Shown here: one piece after another, positions 8,342 to 17,511 of the stretch | Layout of the letters: the number at the start of each line of letters is the position of its first letter | Numbering within the stretch: position 1 is the first letter of the stretch | Source: Gammaproteobacteria bacterium | GTDB taxonomy: Bacteria; Pseudomonadota; Gammaproteobacteria; JASBUN01 | Assembly: GCA_030147845.1 (NCBI GenBank) | Contig: JASBUN010000038.1 | Location: 1-64,000, forward strand | Length of the DNA stretch: 64,000 nucleotides | Direction: 5' to 3' | Program-made: the position numbers and the translations under genes | Notes under the pieces: generated by a model | Told to the model about the DNA's origin: nothing | The model's input: the letters and a program-made list of their open reading frames with translations, nothing else | Database searches by the model: none

Positions 8342-9997
8342 ATGTTGATCAAACTAGCCGGTGGCCGCGTATACGATCCCGCCAACGAAACTAACGGTGA
8401 GGTTCGCGATATATACATCCGTGACGGCCGTATCGTCGCTCCGGATAGCGCCTCGGCACGAGTAAACGAGGAATATGATATAAGCGGTCGTATCGTCATG
8501 GCAGGCGCGATCGACATTCACAGCCATATCGCCGGGGGTAACGTAAACACGGCACGAATGCTGCTGCCAGAACAACATCGGGCCCATTTAGCACGTAAAC
8601 TCTCCTTACCATTCGGCAATGCCAAATGGTCAACGCACGAAACCGGCTATCGCTACGCAAAGATGGGATTTACCACGGTGGTCGAGCCGGCGATGCTGCC
8701 GATCAATGCCGCGCATGCCCACCTGGAAATGGCTGATATTCCTATTATCGATAAAGCCGGACTCGCTGTTCTCGGCAACGATGATTTGTTACTGGACATG
8801 CTGCGCAACCGCCAGGAGCAGCGGGCGATCAATGACTACGTCGCATGGACGCTGCATTCGAGCCAAGCGTTGGGCATCAAAGTAATCAATGCCGGTGGCG
8901 CCAGTGCCTTCAAGCAAAACGCCCGGAGCTTCAACCTCGATGATGAAGTTCCGATGTATGGCGTGACGTCGCGCAGAATCATTCAAGCGCTGCAACGCGC
9001 GGTGCACGAAATTGGTGTTGAACACCCCCTGCACGTTCATTGCAATAATCTAGGACTTCCCGGCAACGTCGAGACCGCGTTAGCGACGATCGAGGCGGCC
9101 GAGGGACTACCCATGCATCTGGCGCATGTTCAGTTCTATAGTTACGATCGCGGTAAAAAAGGCGGCTTTGCATCCGGTTCGGTAGCGCTGGCGGAAGCCT
9201 TAAAGCGCAACGCCAACATCACCGTCGACGTTGGTCAAATCATGTTTGGCCAGACCGTAACGGTTTCCGGCGATATCGTACGTCAATTTGCCGCACGCAA
9301 CACCGCGACACCGCGCAAATGGGCAACATGGGAAGCCGAGGACGGCGCCGGAGGTATCGTCCCGTTTCACTACAAGGAAGCCAATTTCATCAATACACTA
9401 CAGTGGGCGATTGGTCTGGAACTATTTCTTTTGATTGATGACCCATGGCGGGTATTTCTGACCACCGATCACCCCAATGGTGCGCCGTTTACCGCCTATC
9501 CTTATTTATTCCATTTATTGATGGATCGCAATTTGCGCGCCGTCTGGTCGGCGCGCAGCAACCAGTCCGCCATCAAGGCAAGCCTGCTTCCACATCTGGA
9601 GCGCGAATACGGTTTATACGAAATCGCGATCATGACGCGTGCTGCACCGGCTCGCCTATTGGGCCTACACGACCGCGGGCATCTCGGCCCCGGAGCGATC
9701 GCGGATATCGCTGTGTACACTGATCAAGCCGATAAATCGCGCATGTTTGGCGCTGCTGACTACGTCTTCAAGGACGGTCGTCTCGTGGTTCGAAACGGCG
9801 AGATCATTAATATCGTGCAGGGATGCACGCAGGTCGTACATCCTGCGTACGATTCGTCGATTATCGAGACATTGAATCGACATTTTTCGCGCTACTATAA
9901 TTTACCCTTGCATAAGCTCGCGTTGTCGGACAGTGAAATGGCCGATCAAATTGGTAGCACGATCCGGGTTCACAACGCTAAGGAACGCGCCGCGTGA
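8342..9997 (+). CDS. fhcA: Formyltransferase/hydrolase complex subunit A (amidohydrolase, formylmethanofuran hydrolase)
   Basis: 551 aa amidohydrolase of the FwdA/FmdA type. The metal-binding motif GAIDIHSHIAGG, the conserved HVHCNNLGLPGNVETA, HLAHVQFYSY and the catalytic LTTDHPNGAPF are all present, in the order expected of the family. The subunit hydrolyses formyl-methylofuran to formate. The start follows GGGGATAAGCC, 13 bases beyond fhcB; the end overlaps fhcD by 4 bases. Length agrees with bacterial FhcA. Confidence 0.96.
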   Translation: MLIKLAGGRVYDPANETNGEVRDIYIRDGRIVAPDSASARVNEEYDISGRIVMAGAIDIHSHIAGGNVNTARMLLPEQHRAHLARKLSLPFGNAKWSTHETGYRYAKMGFTTVVEPAMLPINAAHAHLEMADIPIIDKAGLAVLGNDDLLLDMLRNRQEQRAINDYVAWTLHSSQALGIKVINAGGASAFKQNARSFNLDDEVPMYGVTSRRIIQALQRAVHEIGVEHPLHVHCNNLGLPGNVETALATIEAAEGLPMHLAHVQFYSYDRGKKGGFASGSVALAEALKRNANITVDVGQIMFGQTVTVSGDIVRQFAARNTATPRKWATWEAEDGAGGIVPFHYKEANFINTLQWAIGLELFLLIDDPWRVFLTTDHPNGAPFTAYPYLFHLLMDRNLRAVWSARSNQSAIKASLLPHLEREYGLYEIAIMTRAAPARLLGLHDRGHLGPGAIADIAVYTDQADKSRMFGAADYVFKDGRLVVRNGEIINIVQGCTQVVHPAYDSSIIETLNRHFSRYYNLPLHKLALSDSEMADQIGSTIRVHNAKERAA

Positions 9998-10887
9998 AGT
10001 TAAACGGAATAGATATCGACGACACATTCGCCGAAGCGTTCGATATGAGCGCGACGCGTATCATTGTCACCGCACTAAATGACACTTGGGTCATGCACGC
10101 GGCTCGATCGGTAACCGGATTTGCCACATCTGTCATAGGATGTGGCGTAGAGGCCGGCATCGAGCGTACGCTCGCCCCCGCTCAAACCCCCGACGGCCGG
10201 CCGGGCGTTGCCATACTGCTGTTTGCCATGAGTCGGGACGCACTTGCCAAACACGTCGAAAAGCGCGTTGGGCAATGTGTTCTTACCACGCCAAGTTCCG
10301 CAGTGTTTTCCGGACTTGATGGCGAACCCATCGATCTCGGCAGAAACATCCGCTACTTCGGAGACGGTTTTCAGATATCGAAGCTGATCGGTGAACGCCG
10401 TTTCTGGCGCATCCCGGTCATGGACGGCGAATTTATCTGCGAAGAAACGACCGGCCGCGTAAAAGCGGTCGGTGGCGGAAATTTCTTGATCCTGTCGACA
10501 TCATTGGAGCAAGCCTTGAGCGCCAGCGAGGCGGCAATCACGGCAATGTCGAAGCTTGGCAATGTCATTATGCCGTTCCCGGGCGGCATCGTGCGTTCCG
10601 GATCGAAAGTGGGCTCCAAGTACCCAAAACTCATGGCATCAACCAATGACGCCTTCTGCCCCACCCTGCGTGGCGTCACTAACAGCCAACTGTCAGACGA
10701 AATCCGCGCGGTACTGGAAATCGTGGTGAATGGTCTCACCGCAGCCGATATTGCTCGTGCTATGCGCGCCGGCATCGAAGCCATCTGCGCACTTGGCGCT
10801 GATGCCGGTGTTAAACGAATTTCGGCCGGCAATTACGGCGGCAAGCTCGGCCCACATCATTTCCATCTGCGGGAGATCATGACATGA
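9994..10887 (+). CDS. fhcD: Formyl-H4MPT:methanofuran formyltransferase (Fhc subunit D)
   Basis: 297 aa, typical Ftr/FhcD length. Recognisable family stretches are LNGIDIDDTFAEAF at the N-terminus, ATSVIGCGVEAGIE, PGVAILLFAMS, MPFPGGIVRSGSKVGSKY, and NYGGKLGPHHFHL at the C-terminus. It transfers the formyl group from formyl-H4MPT (made by Mch) to the methylofuran carried by the Fhc complex. It overlaps fhcA and fhcC by 4 bases each, consistent with stoichiometric translation of the complex. Confidence 0.97.
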   Translation: MKLNGIDIDDTFAEAFDMSATRIIVTALNDTWVMHAARSVTGFATSVIGCGVEAGIERTLAPAQTPDGRPGVAILLFAMSRDALAKHVEKRVGQCVLTTPSSAVFSGLDGEPIDLGRNIRYFGDGFQISKLIGERRFWRIPVMDGEFICEETTGRVKAVGGGNFLILSTSLEQALSASEAAITAMSKLGNVIMPFPGGIVRSGSKVGSKYPKLMASTNDAFCPTLRGVTNSQLSDEIRAVLEIVVNGLTAADIARAMRAGIEAICALGADAGVKRISAGNYGGKLGPHHFHLREIMT

Positions 10888-11705
10888 AGTGTGTGCGGCT
10901 GACACTGCGGAGCCCCCCCGCCCAGCGCCTGGACATGAGCGTACTCGACGTCGACATGCTGGCAGCATTGTCGATAGACGAAATTCGCGCCATCGAACTT
11001 CGTTGTGGTCGTGCCACAGCGCCACTGGACAGCATTTTCGATATCGCGGTCTCTGGGGACGGCAGCGTCCGGTTGGAAATCTACAATAGCGACGCTCATC
11101 TCGACGGTGTCGGCCATCGCTTAAAGACCGGAACGGTAGTTGTATATGGCGATGCAGGCCGATTTCTCGGTCTCGAGATGGGTGGCGGTGACATTCATGT
11201 GCACGGATCATGCGGCGATTGGGCAGGCGCCGAAATGACGGCTGGAAAAATTTGCATCGACGCGAACGTCGGCGCATTTGCCGGCAGCGCGCGCGCCGGC
11301 GAGCGTCGGGGAATGCGCGGCGGCGCCATCGTGATTCGCGGCAACGCCGGCGACCGCGTCGGCGATCGCATGCGTCGTGGCATAATCGTGGTTCAGGGAA
11401 ACACGGGTAGTCACTGCGCATCACGTATGATCGCGGGCACGATCGCCGTCGCCGGACAAATCGGACCAAGTGCCGGACTGGGCATGCGACGTGGCACGCT
11501 CTTGCTCGCGCAAGAGCCGGCGTCGTTACCGTGTACCTTCAACTCTGGCGGCTTACAGGAAATGAACTTTTTGCGGCTAATGGTACCCGCAATCGACGCG
11601 CTCGACAGCGATTACGTATGGCCGTGCGCGCAGCGCACGCGCGTGCAGCGCTGGGTTGGTGACTTAGCCTGGAATGGCTACGGTGAAATCATACTTCCCG
11701 CCTAA
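10884..11705 (+). CDS. fhcC: Formyltransferase/hydrolase complex subunit C (GltB alpha-helix-like)
   Basis: 273 aa. The central 150 residues are a glycine-rich beta-helix with regular repeats (for example GDAGRFLGLEMGGGDIHVHG, GEMTAGK-type turns, MRGGAIVIRGNAGDRVGDRM, RRGIIVVQGNTG), the fold shared by FwdC and the C-terminal domain of glutamate synthase. It completes the Fhc complex. The stop overlaps the stop region of the convergent thioredoxin-like gene by 4 bases, leaving no room for a bidirectional terminator. Confidence 0.94.
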   Translation: MKCVRLTLRSPPAQRLDMSVLDVDMLAALSIDEIRAIELRCGRATAPLDSIFDIAVSGDGSVRLEIYNSDAHLDGVGHRLKTGTVVVYGDAGRFLGLEMGGGDIHVHGSCGDWAGAEMTAGKICIDANVGAFAGSARAGERRGMRGGAIVIRGNAGDRVGDRMRRGIIVVQGNTGSHCASRMIAGTIAVAGQIGPSAGLGMRRGTLLLAQEPASLPCTFNSGGLQEMNFLRLMVPAIDALDSDYVWPCAQRTRVQRWVGDLAWNGYGEIILPA

Positions 11706-12295
11706 CGCACCTGTGTATGCGCTGAAGCCCGAGGCGCCTTGGAGGGCTGCACGCGTACTGGCGCCCCACTCTTCGTATAGCGTTGCAGCACCGATCGTAG
11801 AAACGTGAGCATGGGTTCCCCGCCCCAATCACGGCCGGCACTAATCCGGTAGATCATACGGCCATCCGGGCTGATCAGTATCGACGTAGGAAGCCTGCTC
11901 ACTGCCCAGTTTTTCAATGCGAGTTCCCGGTCCACCAATATGGGGAAAGTAATCTGATTAATCCTCAAAAAATTCATCGTGCTGTCTTCCATCGGACCGG
12001 CATGCACCGCCAGGACACGCACCCCGTGGGCACGCAACACCTCGTAGCTATGCTGTAGCGAAGGCATTTCCTTGCGACACGGCTGACACCAACCTGCCCA
12101 GAAATTGACCAGCAGCAAATGCCCCCGGAAATCCGAAAGCGAATGCCGCTGCCCATTGAGATCGGGTAACGTAAACTCAGGAGCGACTGCATGTTCCGTC
12201 AACGGCGCCATCGGCAGTTCCGCCCAAGCACCAGCAGATACCATCAACATGAAAGCAAACGACAACCAATACCATTTTCGCGGCTGAACTATCAT
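11702..12295 (-). CDS. Exported TlpA/ResA-like thioredoxin
   Basis: 197 aa with a signal peptide (about 25 residues ending AGAWA) and a TlpA-type redoxin domain. It has NFWAGWCQPCRKEMP with an active-site CxxC, followed by a cis-proline segment (SRLPTSILI). Periplasmic thioredoxins of this type keep heme-binding cysteines or copper-chaperone cysteines reduced. It overlaps the MauG gene upstream as ATGA, so a role in maturing the two adjacent c-type cytochromes or MtoX is the likely inference. Confidence 0.85.
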   Translation of the reverse strand: MIVQPRKWYWLSFAFMLMVSAGAWAELPMAPLTEHAVAPEFTLPDLNGQRHSLSDFRGHLLLVNFWAGWCQPCRKEMPSLQHSYEVLRAHGVRVLAVHAGPMEDSTMNFLRINQITFPILVDRELALKNWAVSRLPTSILISPDGRMIYRISAGRDWGGEPMLTFLRSVLQRYTKSGAPVRVQPSKAPRASAHTQVR

Positions 12296-13632
12296 TGTGT
12301 ATCCTCTTCGTGTCGTCCGAGGCCGTTCCTAACAGCGGAATGAGCCCATTCGGGATCGCCTTCACGCCAATCTCCGACCGGCGCTGCAAACGCGTCGTCA
12401 ACCAGCGTGGCCACATTACTTCCCGTCAGGGTCATCAGAAACGCTACCAGATCGGCGCGCTGCGATTTGGTCAAGGCGAGTGGATGGATGCGTGAATCGA
12501 TGCTCTCATTGAAAAACCCGCCCTGGTTGTAAAACTCCACGACCTCTCCGAGGCTGGCCATAGAGCCGTCGTGCATATACGGCGCGGTAAGCGCGACATT
12601 GCGTAACGACGGAGTTCTATATTTCCAACGATCAGTCGGCTTCTGCGTCACCTCGGATAGCCCGAGATCCGCCAACCGGGCATCGCCGACCGAATTGATA
12701 ATCGTGGTCGGCACATCTACTGATATCCCGGGTGCGAGTGTGACCTTGCGTGTTGCCGGCATGGTCTGCATGGTGCGCGCGTAGCCGACACCCGTATTGT
12801 GCATGGCGTTATCGGTAAAAAGAGCGCTGGCGGTACCAATTTTGTGGCAAGCAGAGCACCCCGCTGCGCCTGTAAATAGTTCGAATCCGCGTTTCGCGCT
12901 GACACTGATCGCTTTATCTTGTTTCCCGTAATACCAACGATCGAACGGCGAGTCCGCAGATACCAACGTACGCTCGTAGCTGGCCAGCGCCATTCCCAAT
13001 GTCTCCATAGAGACCCCACGGCCTTCGAAGGCTGCCTGGAACAGGCCTCTGTAATCAGGCAGAGCTCTGATCTTTTCGATGACAGCACCGGGCGACGGAT
13101 TCCCCATTTCCTGATGCGACAGTAGCGGCGCCCAAATCTGATGCTCCAGTGTCGTTTCCCGGCCATCCCAAAACAGACGCTTGAGATAAGCGACGTTGTA
13201 GGAAGTCGGTGTATTGCGTCGAACTGTCCTACCTTCAATACCAACGGCCGTGTTGATTTCATTATTCGTGAAACCCTGCTCCGGTATATGGCACATGGCG
13301 CACGACATGGTGTTGTTAAGCGACAAGCGGCGATCGAAAAACAACTTACGTCCGAGCTTTATCTTCGTGGCACTAATGGGGTTATTCGCCGGAATCGGAA
13401 CCTGAGGTAATCCGAGCGGAGGATTACGTACAGCACCTAAAAGGTCGGCCGCACTACCCTTACGCATTAGCAAATCTTCCGACTGTGTGCGGTAATCCGG
13501 TGTATCGTAGCCGCCGCGATAATCCCCAGGCGCGGCGAGAACGATGACCGGATCGGCTAGGGCCAGTGCGAACAAAAGTGTGGCACATAGCCACTTTTTC
13601 GATCGTATTGCCATTATCGTGTGCGCACACAT
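12292..13632 (-). CDS. MauG/di-heme cytochrome c peroxidase family protein
   Basis: 446 aa, exported (hydrophobic segment about residues 15-34). There are two c-type heme sites, C111-A-M-C-H and C259-S-A-C-H, with the family blocks LGRKLFFDRRLS, RRNTPTSYNVA, LFWDGRETTLE, YERTLVS and TAPYMHDGS. MauG relatives oxidise protein residues (tryptophan tryptophylquinone formation) or reduce peroxide. MtoX loci characteristically carry a MauG gene, thought to help mature the oxidase. It is closely similar to the C-terminal two-thirds of the next gene, so the two look like tandem duplicates. ATG 13632 is chosen; ATG 13614 is an alternative. Confidence 0.92.
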   Translation of the reverse strand: MCAHTIMAIRSKKWLCATLLFALALADPVIVLAAPGDYRGGYDTPDYRTQSEDLLMRKGSAADLLGAVRNPPLGLPQVPIPANNPISATKIKLGRKLFFDRRLSLNNTMSCAMCHIPEQGFTNNEINTAVGIEGRTVRRNTPTSYNVAYLKRLFWDGRETTLEHQIWAPLLSHQEMGNPSPGAVIEKIRALPDYRGLFQAAFEGRGVSMETLGMALASYERTLVSADSPFDRWYYGKQDKAISVSAKRGFELFTGAAGCSACHKIGTASALFTDNAMHNTGVGYARTMQTMPATRKVTLAPGISVDVPTTIINSVGDARLADLGLSEVTQKPTDRWKYRTPSLRNVALTAPYMHDGSMASLGEVVEFYNQGGFFNESIDSRIHPLALTKSQRADLVAFLMTLTGSNVATLVDDAFAAPVGDWREGDPEWAHSAVRNGLGRHEEDTQ

Positions 13633-13657
13633 AACTGCAAGACCAGCTCGTGAGCGC

Positions 13658-15535
13658 TTATTCAGCGCGCGTTACTTGCGGCACACCGCCGTCGGTCGCG
13701 GCACCGCCAGGATCTCCGATCGGCGCGGACGACGCATCGCCGACGAGCGCCCCTACGTCATCGCCCGTCAGAGTACTGAGGAATGCGACTAAATCATCAA
13801 TCTCCTGCTGCCGCAAATGCAGTGGATGTATTCGCGTATCAAGCTCTTCGTTGGCTACGCCGCCGCGATTGTAAAACTCAATCACATCCCGCAGGGTGGG
13901 CAAGGATCCATCATGCATGTAAGGCGCAGTAAGCGCGATGTTACGTAATGTCGGCGTCGTATATTTCCACCGATCAGCCGGATCTTGGGTGACCTCATAG
14001 AGCCCAAGATCAGCCGGCGCCTGCCCCGAAACGGAACGCATGATGCTGGTAGCAACGTCCAGCACCACGCCCGGCGCCACCTCCACCTTACGCGTCGGCG
14101 GTTCTATAGCCATCGAACGAGCATAACCAATCCCCGTGTTATGCAAGCGCTGATCGGTAAACAATGCATGCCGTTTTCCTACTGAATGACACGCGCTACA
14201 TCCTGCTTTACCGCTAAACAGTCCGAACCCGCGTTTGGCGCTTTGACTAACTGCGCCCTTTTCGCCGCCATAATACCAGCGATCAAACGGCGAATTCCCC
14301 GACACCAACGTACGTTCATAGCTGGCAATCGCCATACCGAGCGTTTCCATATCGAGTCCGCGCGTGGGAAACGCCTGATCGAATTGATTGCTGTAGTCTT
14401 GTAAAGATCGAATTTTGCCGATAATTTGCCCTACCGCAACATTACCCATCTCATTGTGATTCAATAACGGCCCCCAAATTTGCCTACGCAAGGCCGTTTC
14501 GCGCCCATCATGGAAAAGCCGCTGCTTATACCCGACGTTGTAGAGCGTGGGAGCGTTGCGTCGCACGGTTCGCCCTTCGATCCCCACAGAGGTCGCCAAT
14601 TCATTGTTGGTGAATCCCTGTTGCGGAATATGGCACATCGCACAGGAAACGGTCTGGTTCAATGATAACCTGCGGTCGAAAAACAGCTTCCTGCCCAACG
14701 CTACTTTAATCGGACTCAGCGCATTGTCGGCCGGAACCGGCATAGGCGGTAAGCCAAGCGGAGGCGTTTGCAATCGCGCGAGAAGCTTAGCCGGCGAATA
14801 TTTCGTCGCAGCCGATGTAGCAACTTTTGACGAGGATCGCGCGATGATCGGCGGGGCGCGAAGAATGGTCTTGATATCGTTGACCACCAAGTCAGGATGT
14901 AGAAACGATACTGCATAAATATTGCGAATTTGCCGCTGCCGGTCAATCAGAAAAACCCGTAGAACATGCGAAAACGTATTCGTCGCCTGACCACTGGCGT
15001 CGACTTCCCTTTGTATCCGTTGACCATAACTGTCAAGAATTGGACGAAGTTGCTGCTGTGACGCAGTGGTAAGAAAGCGCCATTGGCCGGCGCCATCTTT
15101 AAAGTTTGCGGCATACAGGCGCATTACGGCCGGGGTATCGTGCTCGGGATCAAAACTGATGGTAACTAGACGAACGTTCGCACCCAGCTCCGGGTCTGCG
15201 TCCATTCTTTTTTTCAACCGATTAAGAACAAAAGTCGCCAGTGGGCAACCGTTGACATCCCCACATGTGCTGTAGATGAAGCTAAAGACGACGATTTTAT
15301 CGCCAAAGACCTGATATAAACTGACCTGCTTGCCCGATTCGTCCAGCACATTGCCGTTCGGCGCCATTTTAAGCGCCGGCAATTCGTAGGAACCTACCGC
15401 TGGCGGCACAAAACCGAGCGCACCATAACCCGGAGCCAACGCAGGTGTCGCGTTATCGCCGCCGGCGTACGCCAAACCGGTCGCTGCAAGCAGTAGCGAA
15501 AACAGACCACCGGCCATGGCTATCGAAGCTTTCAT
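13658..15535 (-). CDS. Sco-like domain fused to MauG/di-heme peroxidase
   Basis: 625 aa with a signal peptide. Residues about 45-225 form a Sco/redoxin domain: STCGDVNGCP with C91 and C97, TISFDPEHDTP, and H190 in NTFSHVLRVF. The two cysteines are spaced CX5C rather than the usual CX3C of Sco proteins. Residues about 250-610 are a MauG-type di-heme peroxidase with C298-A-M-C-H and C446-S-A-C-H. Sco domains insert copper; MauG modifies protein residues. Fusion of the two beside mtoX supports a dedicated maturation factor for the copper-containing methanethiol oxidase. The next MauG gene begins 25 bases downstream. Confidence 0.92.
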   Translation of the reverse strand: MKASIAMAGGLFSLLLAATGLAYAGGDNATPALAPGYGALGFVPPAVGSYELPALKMAPNGNVLDESGKQVSLYQVFGDKIVVFSFIYSTCGDVNGCPLATFVLNRLKKRMDADPELGANVRLVTISFDPEHDTPAVMRLYAANFKDGAGQWRFLTTASQQQLRPILDSYGQRIQREVDASGQATNTFSHVLRVFLIDRQRQIRNIYAVSFLHPDLVVNDIKTILRAPPIIARSSSKVATSAATKYSPAKLLARLQTPPLGLPPMPVPADNALSPIKVALGRKLFFDRRLSLNQTVSCAMCHIPQQGFTNNELATSVGIEGRTVRRNAPTLYNVGYKQRLFHDGRETALRRQIWGPLLNHNEMGNVAVGQIIGKIRSLQDYSNQFDQAFPTRGLDMETLGMAIASYERTLVSGNSPFDRWYYGGEKGAVSQSAKRGFGLFSGKAGCSACHSVGKRHALFTDQRLHNTGIGYARSMAIEPPTRKVEVAPGVVLDVATSIMRSVSGQAPADLGLYEVTQDPADRWKYTTPTLRNIALTAPYMHDGSLPTLRDVIEFYNRGGVANEELDTRIHPLHLRQQEIDDLVAFLSTLTGDDVGALVGDASSAPIGDPGGAATDGGVPQVTRAE

Positions 15536-15590
15536 AACAACTCTAGTCGCGTCGGATTACGTCACAGCTAGGAGACGACCAATGCACCGA

Positions 15591-15624
15591 TAATAACACG
15601 GCGCAGCAATAAGCTGCGCCGTGT
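15591..15624 (-). terminator. Hairpin between mtoX and its maturation genes
   Basis: A perfect 12-base stem (ACACGGCGCAGC with GCTGCGCCGTGT, five-base loop, 15596-15624) followed on the minus strand by TTATTATCGG. It lies 22 bases past the mtoX stop and should end or attenuate the mtoX message before the Sco-MauG gene. Confidence 0.75.
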
Positions 15625-15646
15625 ACTACCGCACTAACCCGATGTA

Positions 15647-17023
15647 TCAGCGACGATCCGCCAATGTGGTCTGCGAGTTCGGCGCTTTTTCCGCGTATAG
15701 CGAATATGCACCAAAACGCATTTGATGCGGGCGACCCAACTTCGCTTTCATAAAGTCGATGGCAAACTGCTCCTTCAACTGACGACCATCCCAGTCATAC
15801 GCCTTGAAGAACTGCTCGTCGGCTTTGCCCTTCTTATCCCAGTTACTCAGCAAAGAGGTCGTGAAGTACAGCCTCTTGCCATCCCAACTGGAGGACACCA
15901 TATTCACTTGGCTGCCAATCTGCTTCTCGAAAACCATTTTCGGATGAAATGGATCGGAAACATCAAATAAACGAGTATTCCCATCCATAAAGGTATTTAC
16001 CCAGAGATGACTATCATCCGAACTAATCGAGATGTCCACCGGCAACGGAACCTTGGAAGGATCACCGATATCGGCTACAGCTTTGGCATGCCACTTATTT
16101 TTCTCATCCATGTAGACGAGCCAAATTTTTGAAGTTAGCGCCGTGGTCGTGAAGCAATAGTTGTGATTCGGGTTCCAGGCACAACGCACCTCTAACGGCG
16201 CGCCGGGTACGTCCAGAACCTCCTTCGGCTTACGCGTATGCAAGTCCCACACTACCATGGTGTTGCCGAAGCGCTTCATCGCTTCTTTATCGCCCAGCAT
16301 TTTACCGAAGTCCATCATGTAGTTGGACCAACCGGTGAACGATGACGTAATCATCACATTCAAGCGCGGCAGCGCACGTACATCATAGCCATAGCCGTCG
16401 GCATATTTTCCGGTCTTTTTGGCGCCGTGTAGATTCTGGTCTGTGGGCATCCAGTGAGTCGACACGTACTTACCGTCATTGGTGTACTCCACCAAGGCCG
16501 TGCGGCCGCCATGGTCCTTGTTATTCGACAACCCGGTAATCATCATTCGCCCCGGCAGTGCGTAGGTCGTATGCGGCCCAACGACACCACCGCTCTTGCG
16601 AACGAAATCTTTTATGGTTTTCGTCAACTTCGGCTTGGCTGGGTTGGAATGCACGTCAAATACAAAGATTTTATTCGTATCCAGACTGGCTGCCCAAAGA
16701 AAACGGCGATCGTCTGTGAATCCAGAGTGGTGTGCTTCGTTACGTCCGCCAACGGACACAGAAGAGACAACTTTTCCGAAGCTTGATGACTTGGGATTGA
16801 CGCTGACGGTAACCAGTTTATCTTGGCCATCACCGACGCCTTCGACACCCAACGTCCATACATACACGAAATCTTCCTGGCCGACGATTTTGGCCATATA
16901 CGGAGACTGACACGTTTCGTCAGCCACGGCTGGGCTTGATAGCAACGCACCGGCCGTCAACCCACCTGCCATCGCGACAAATAACGCCGCCCCGATGCCC
17001 CTTTTCCATCTTGCTTTTATCAT
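15647..17023 (-). CDS. mtoX: Periplasmic methanethiol oxidase MtoX (SBP56 family)
   Basis: 458 aa with a long N-terminal signal peptide (cleavage expected near AVADETC). It follows the MtoX type of the SBP56/selenium-binding-protein family: CQSPYMAKIVGQEDFVYVWTLG after the signal, then beta-propeller repeats including GRNEAHHSGFTDDRRFLWAAS, GPHTTYALPGRMMITGLSN, PLPVDISISSDDSHLWVNTF and GRPHQMRFG. Conserved histidines that bind copper in this family are present (HH near residue 97, H in GPHT and in RPHQM). It oxidises methanethiol to formaldehyde, sulfide and hydrogen peroxide. It has AGGAG before the ATG and its own sigma-54 element at 17154-17168. Confidence 0.93.
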   Translation of the reverse strand: MIKARWKRGIGAALFVAMAGGLTAGALLSSPAVADETCQSPYMAKIVGQEDFVYVWTLGVEGVGDGQDKLVTVSVNPKSSSFGKVVSSVSVGGRNEAHHSGFTDDRRFLWAASLDTNKIFVFDVHSNPAKPKLTKTIKDFVRKSGGVVGPHTTYALPGRMMITGLSNNKDHGGRTALVEYTNDGKYVSTHWMPTDQNLHGAKKTGKYADGYGYDVRALPRLNVMITSSFTGWSNYMMDFGKMLGDKEAMKRFGNTMVVWDLHTRKPKEVLDVPGAPLEVRCAWNPNHNYCFTTTALTSKIWLVYMDEKNKWHAKAVADIGDPSKVPLPVDISISSDDSHLWVNTFMDGNTRLFDVSDPFHPKMVFEKQIGSQVNMVSSSWDGKRLYFTTSLLSNWDKKGKADEQFFKAYDWDGRQLKEQFAIDFMKAKLGRPHQMRFGAYSLYAEKAPNSQTTLADRR

Positions 17024-17153
17024 TGTGTGACTCCTACCGCGTTGCTGGCCCGAGATAATATTATGTTCGCTGAAAATCAGTAGCGATGGGCTAGACGATT
17101 ACTCACAGTAGCCCGTCCGCTACGGCGTATCAGCTCCTACGTACCCAACCGGA

Positions 17154-17168
17154 GCAAGATTCGGGCCA
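17154..17168 (-). promoter_or_regulatory. Sigma-54 promoter for mtoX
   Basis: The minus strand reads TGGCCCGAATCTTGC, a single mismatch (A to C) from TGGCACG-N4-TTGC. The expected start gives an untranslated leader of about 120 bases. Confidence 0.75.
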
Positions 17169-17434
17169 CGAACACCCACAATCGACCGCGAAACGCCACG
17201 CGCCGCGTTCAAACCGCGATAGCGCGGCAATGCGGCTCAGTAAAGACGATGCCACGAGCGGCGATGGCGTAGCGTGGACTGAAACTGACGACTCGGGAAT
17301 GCTACACGGGCGTGACACATGCCCGCTAAAGCTGCTCTCGCGGCAACACATTGAACTTCGATTTTGCTAATATACTTATGAAGATTACTGCATCCGATTG
17401 GCTCCTGACTCACAACGGCACCGCACATCGATAG

Positions 17435-17449
17435 TGGCACGTATATTGC
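17435..17449 (+). promoter_or_regulatory. Sigma-54 promoter for the sco gene
   Basis: TGGCACGTATATTGC matches every fixed position of the sigma-54 consensus. It lies 62 bases before the Sco ATG. Confidence 0.85.
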
Positions 17450-17511
17450 CCGTCCGTTTCATACACCGCGACGATATCCGCGCTCCTACTTTTTCATTCA
17501 AATACCAAAAT

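Larger units (their letters stand above)
17024..17511. other. Divergent regulatory region between mtoX and sco
   Basis: 488 bases without a convincing gene. It carries two outward sigma-54 elements (17154-17168 minus, 17435-17449 plus). Roughly midway lies a TGACACAT half-site (17313-17320), inside CGGGC...GCCCG arms, that resembles the GTGTGTCA repeats of the mptG/fhcB region. Confidence 0.6.
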
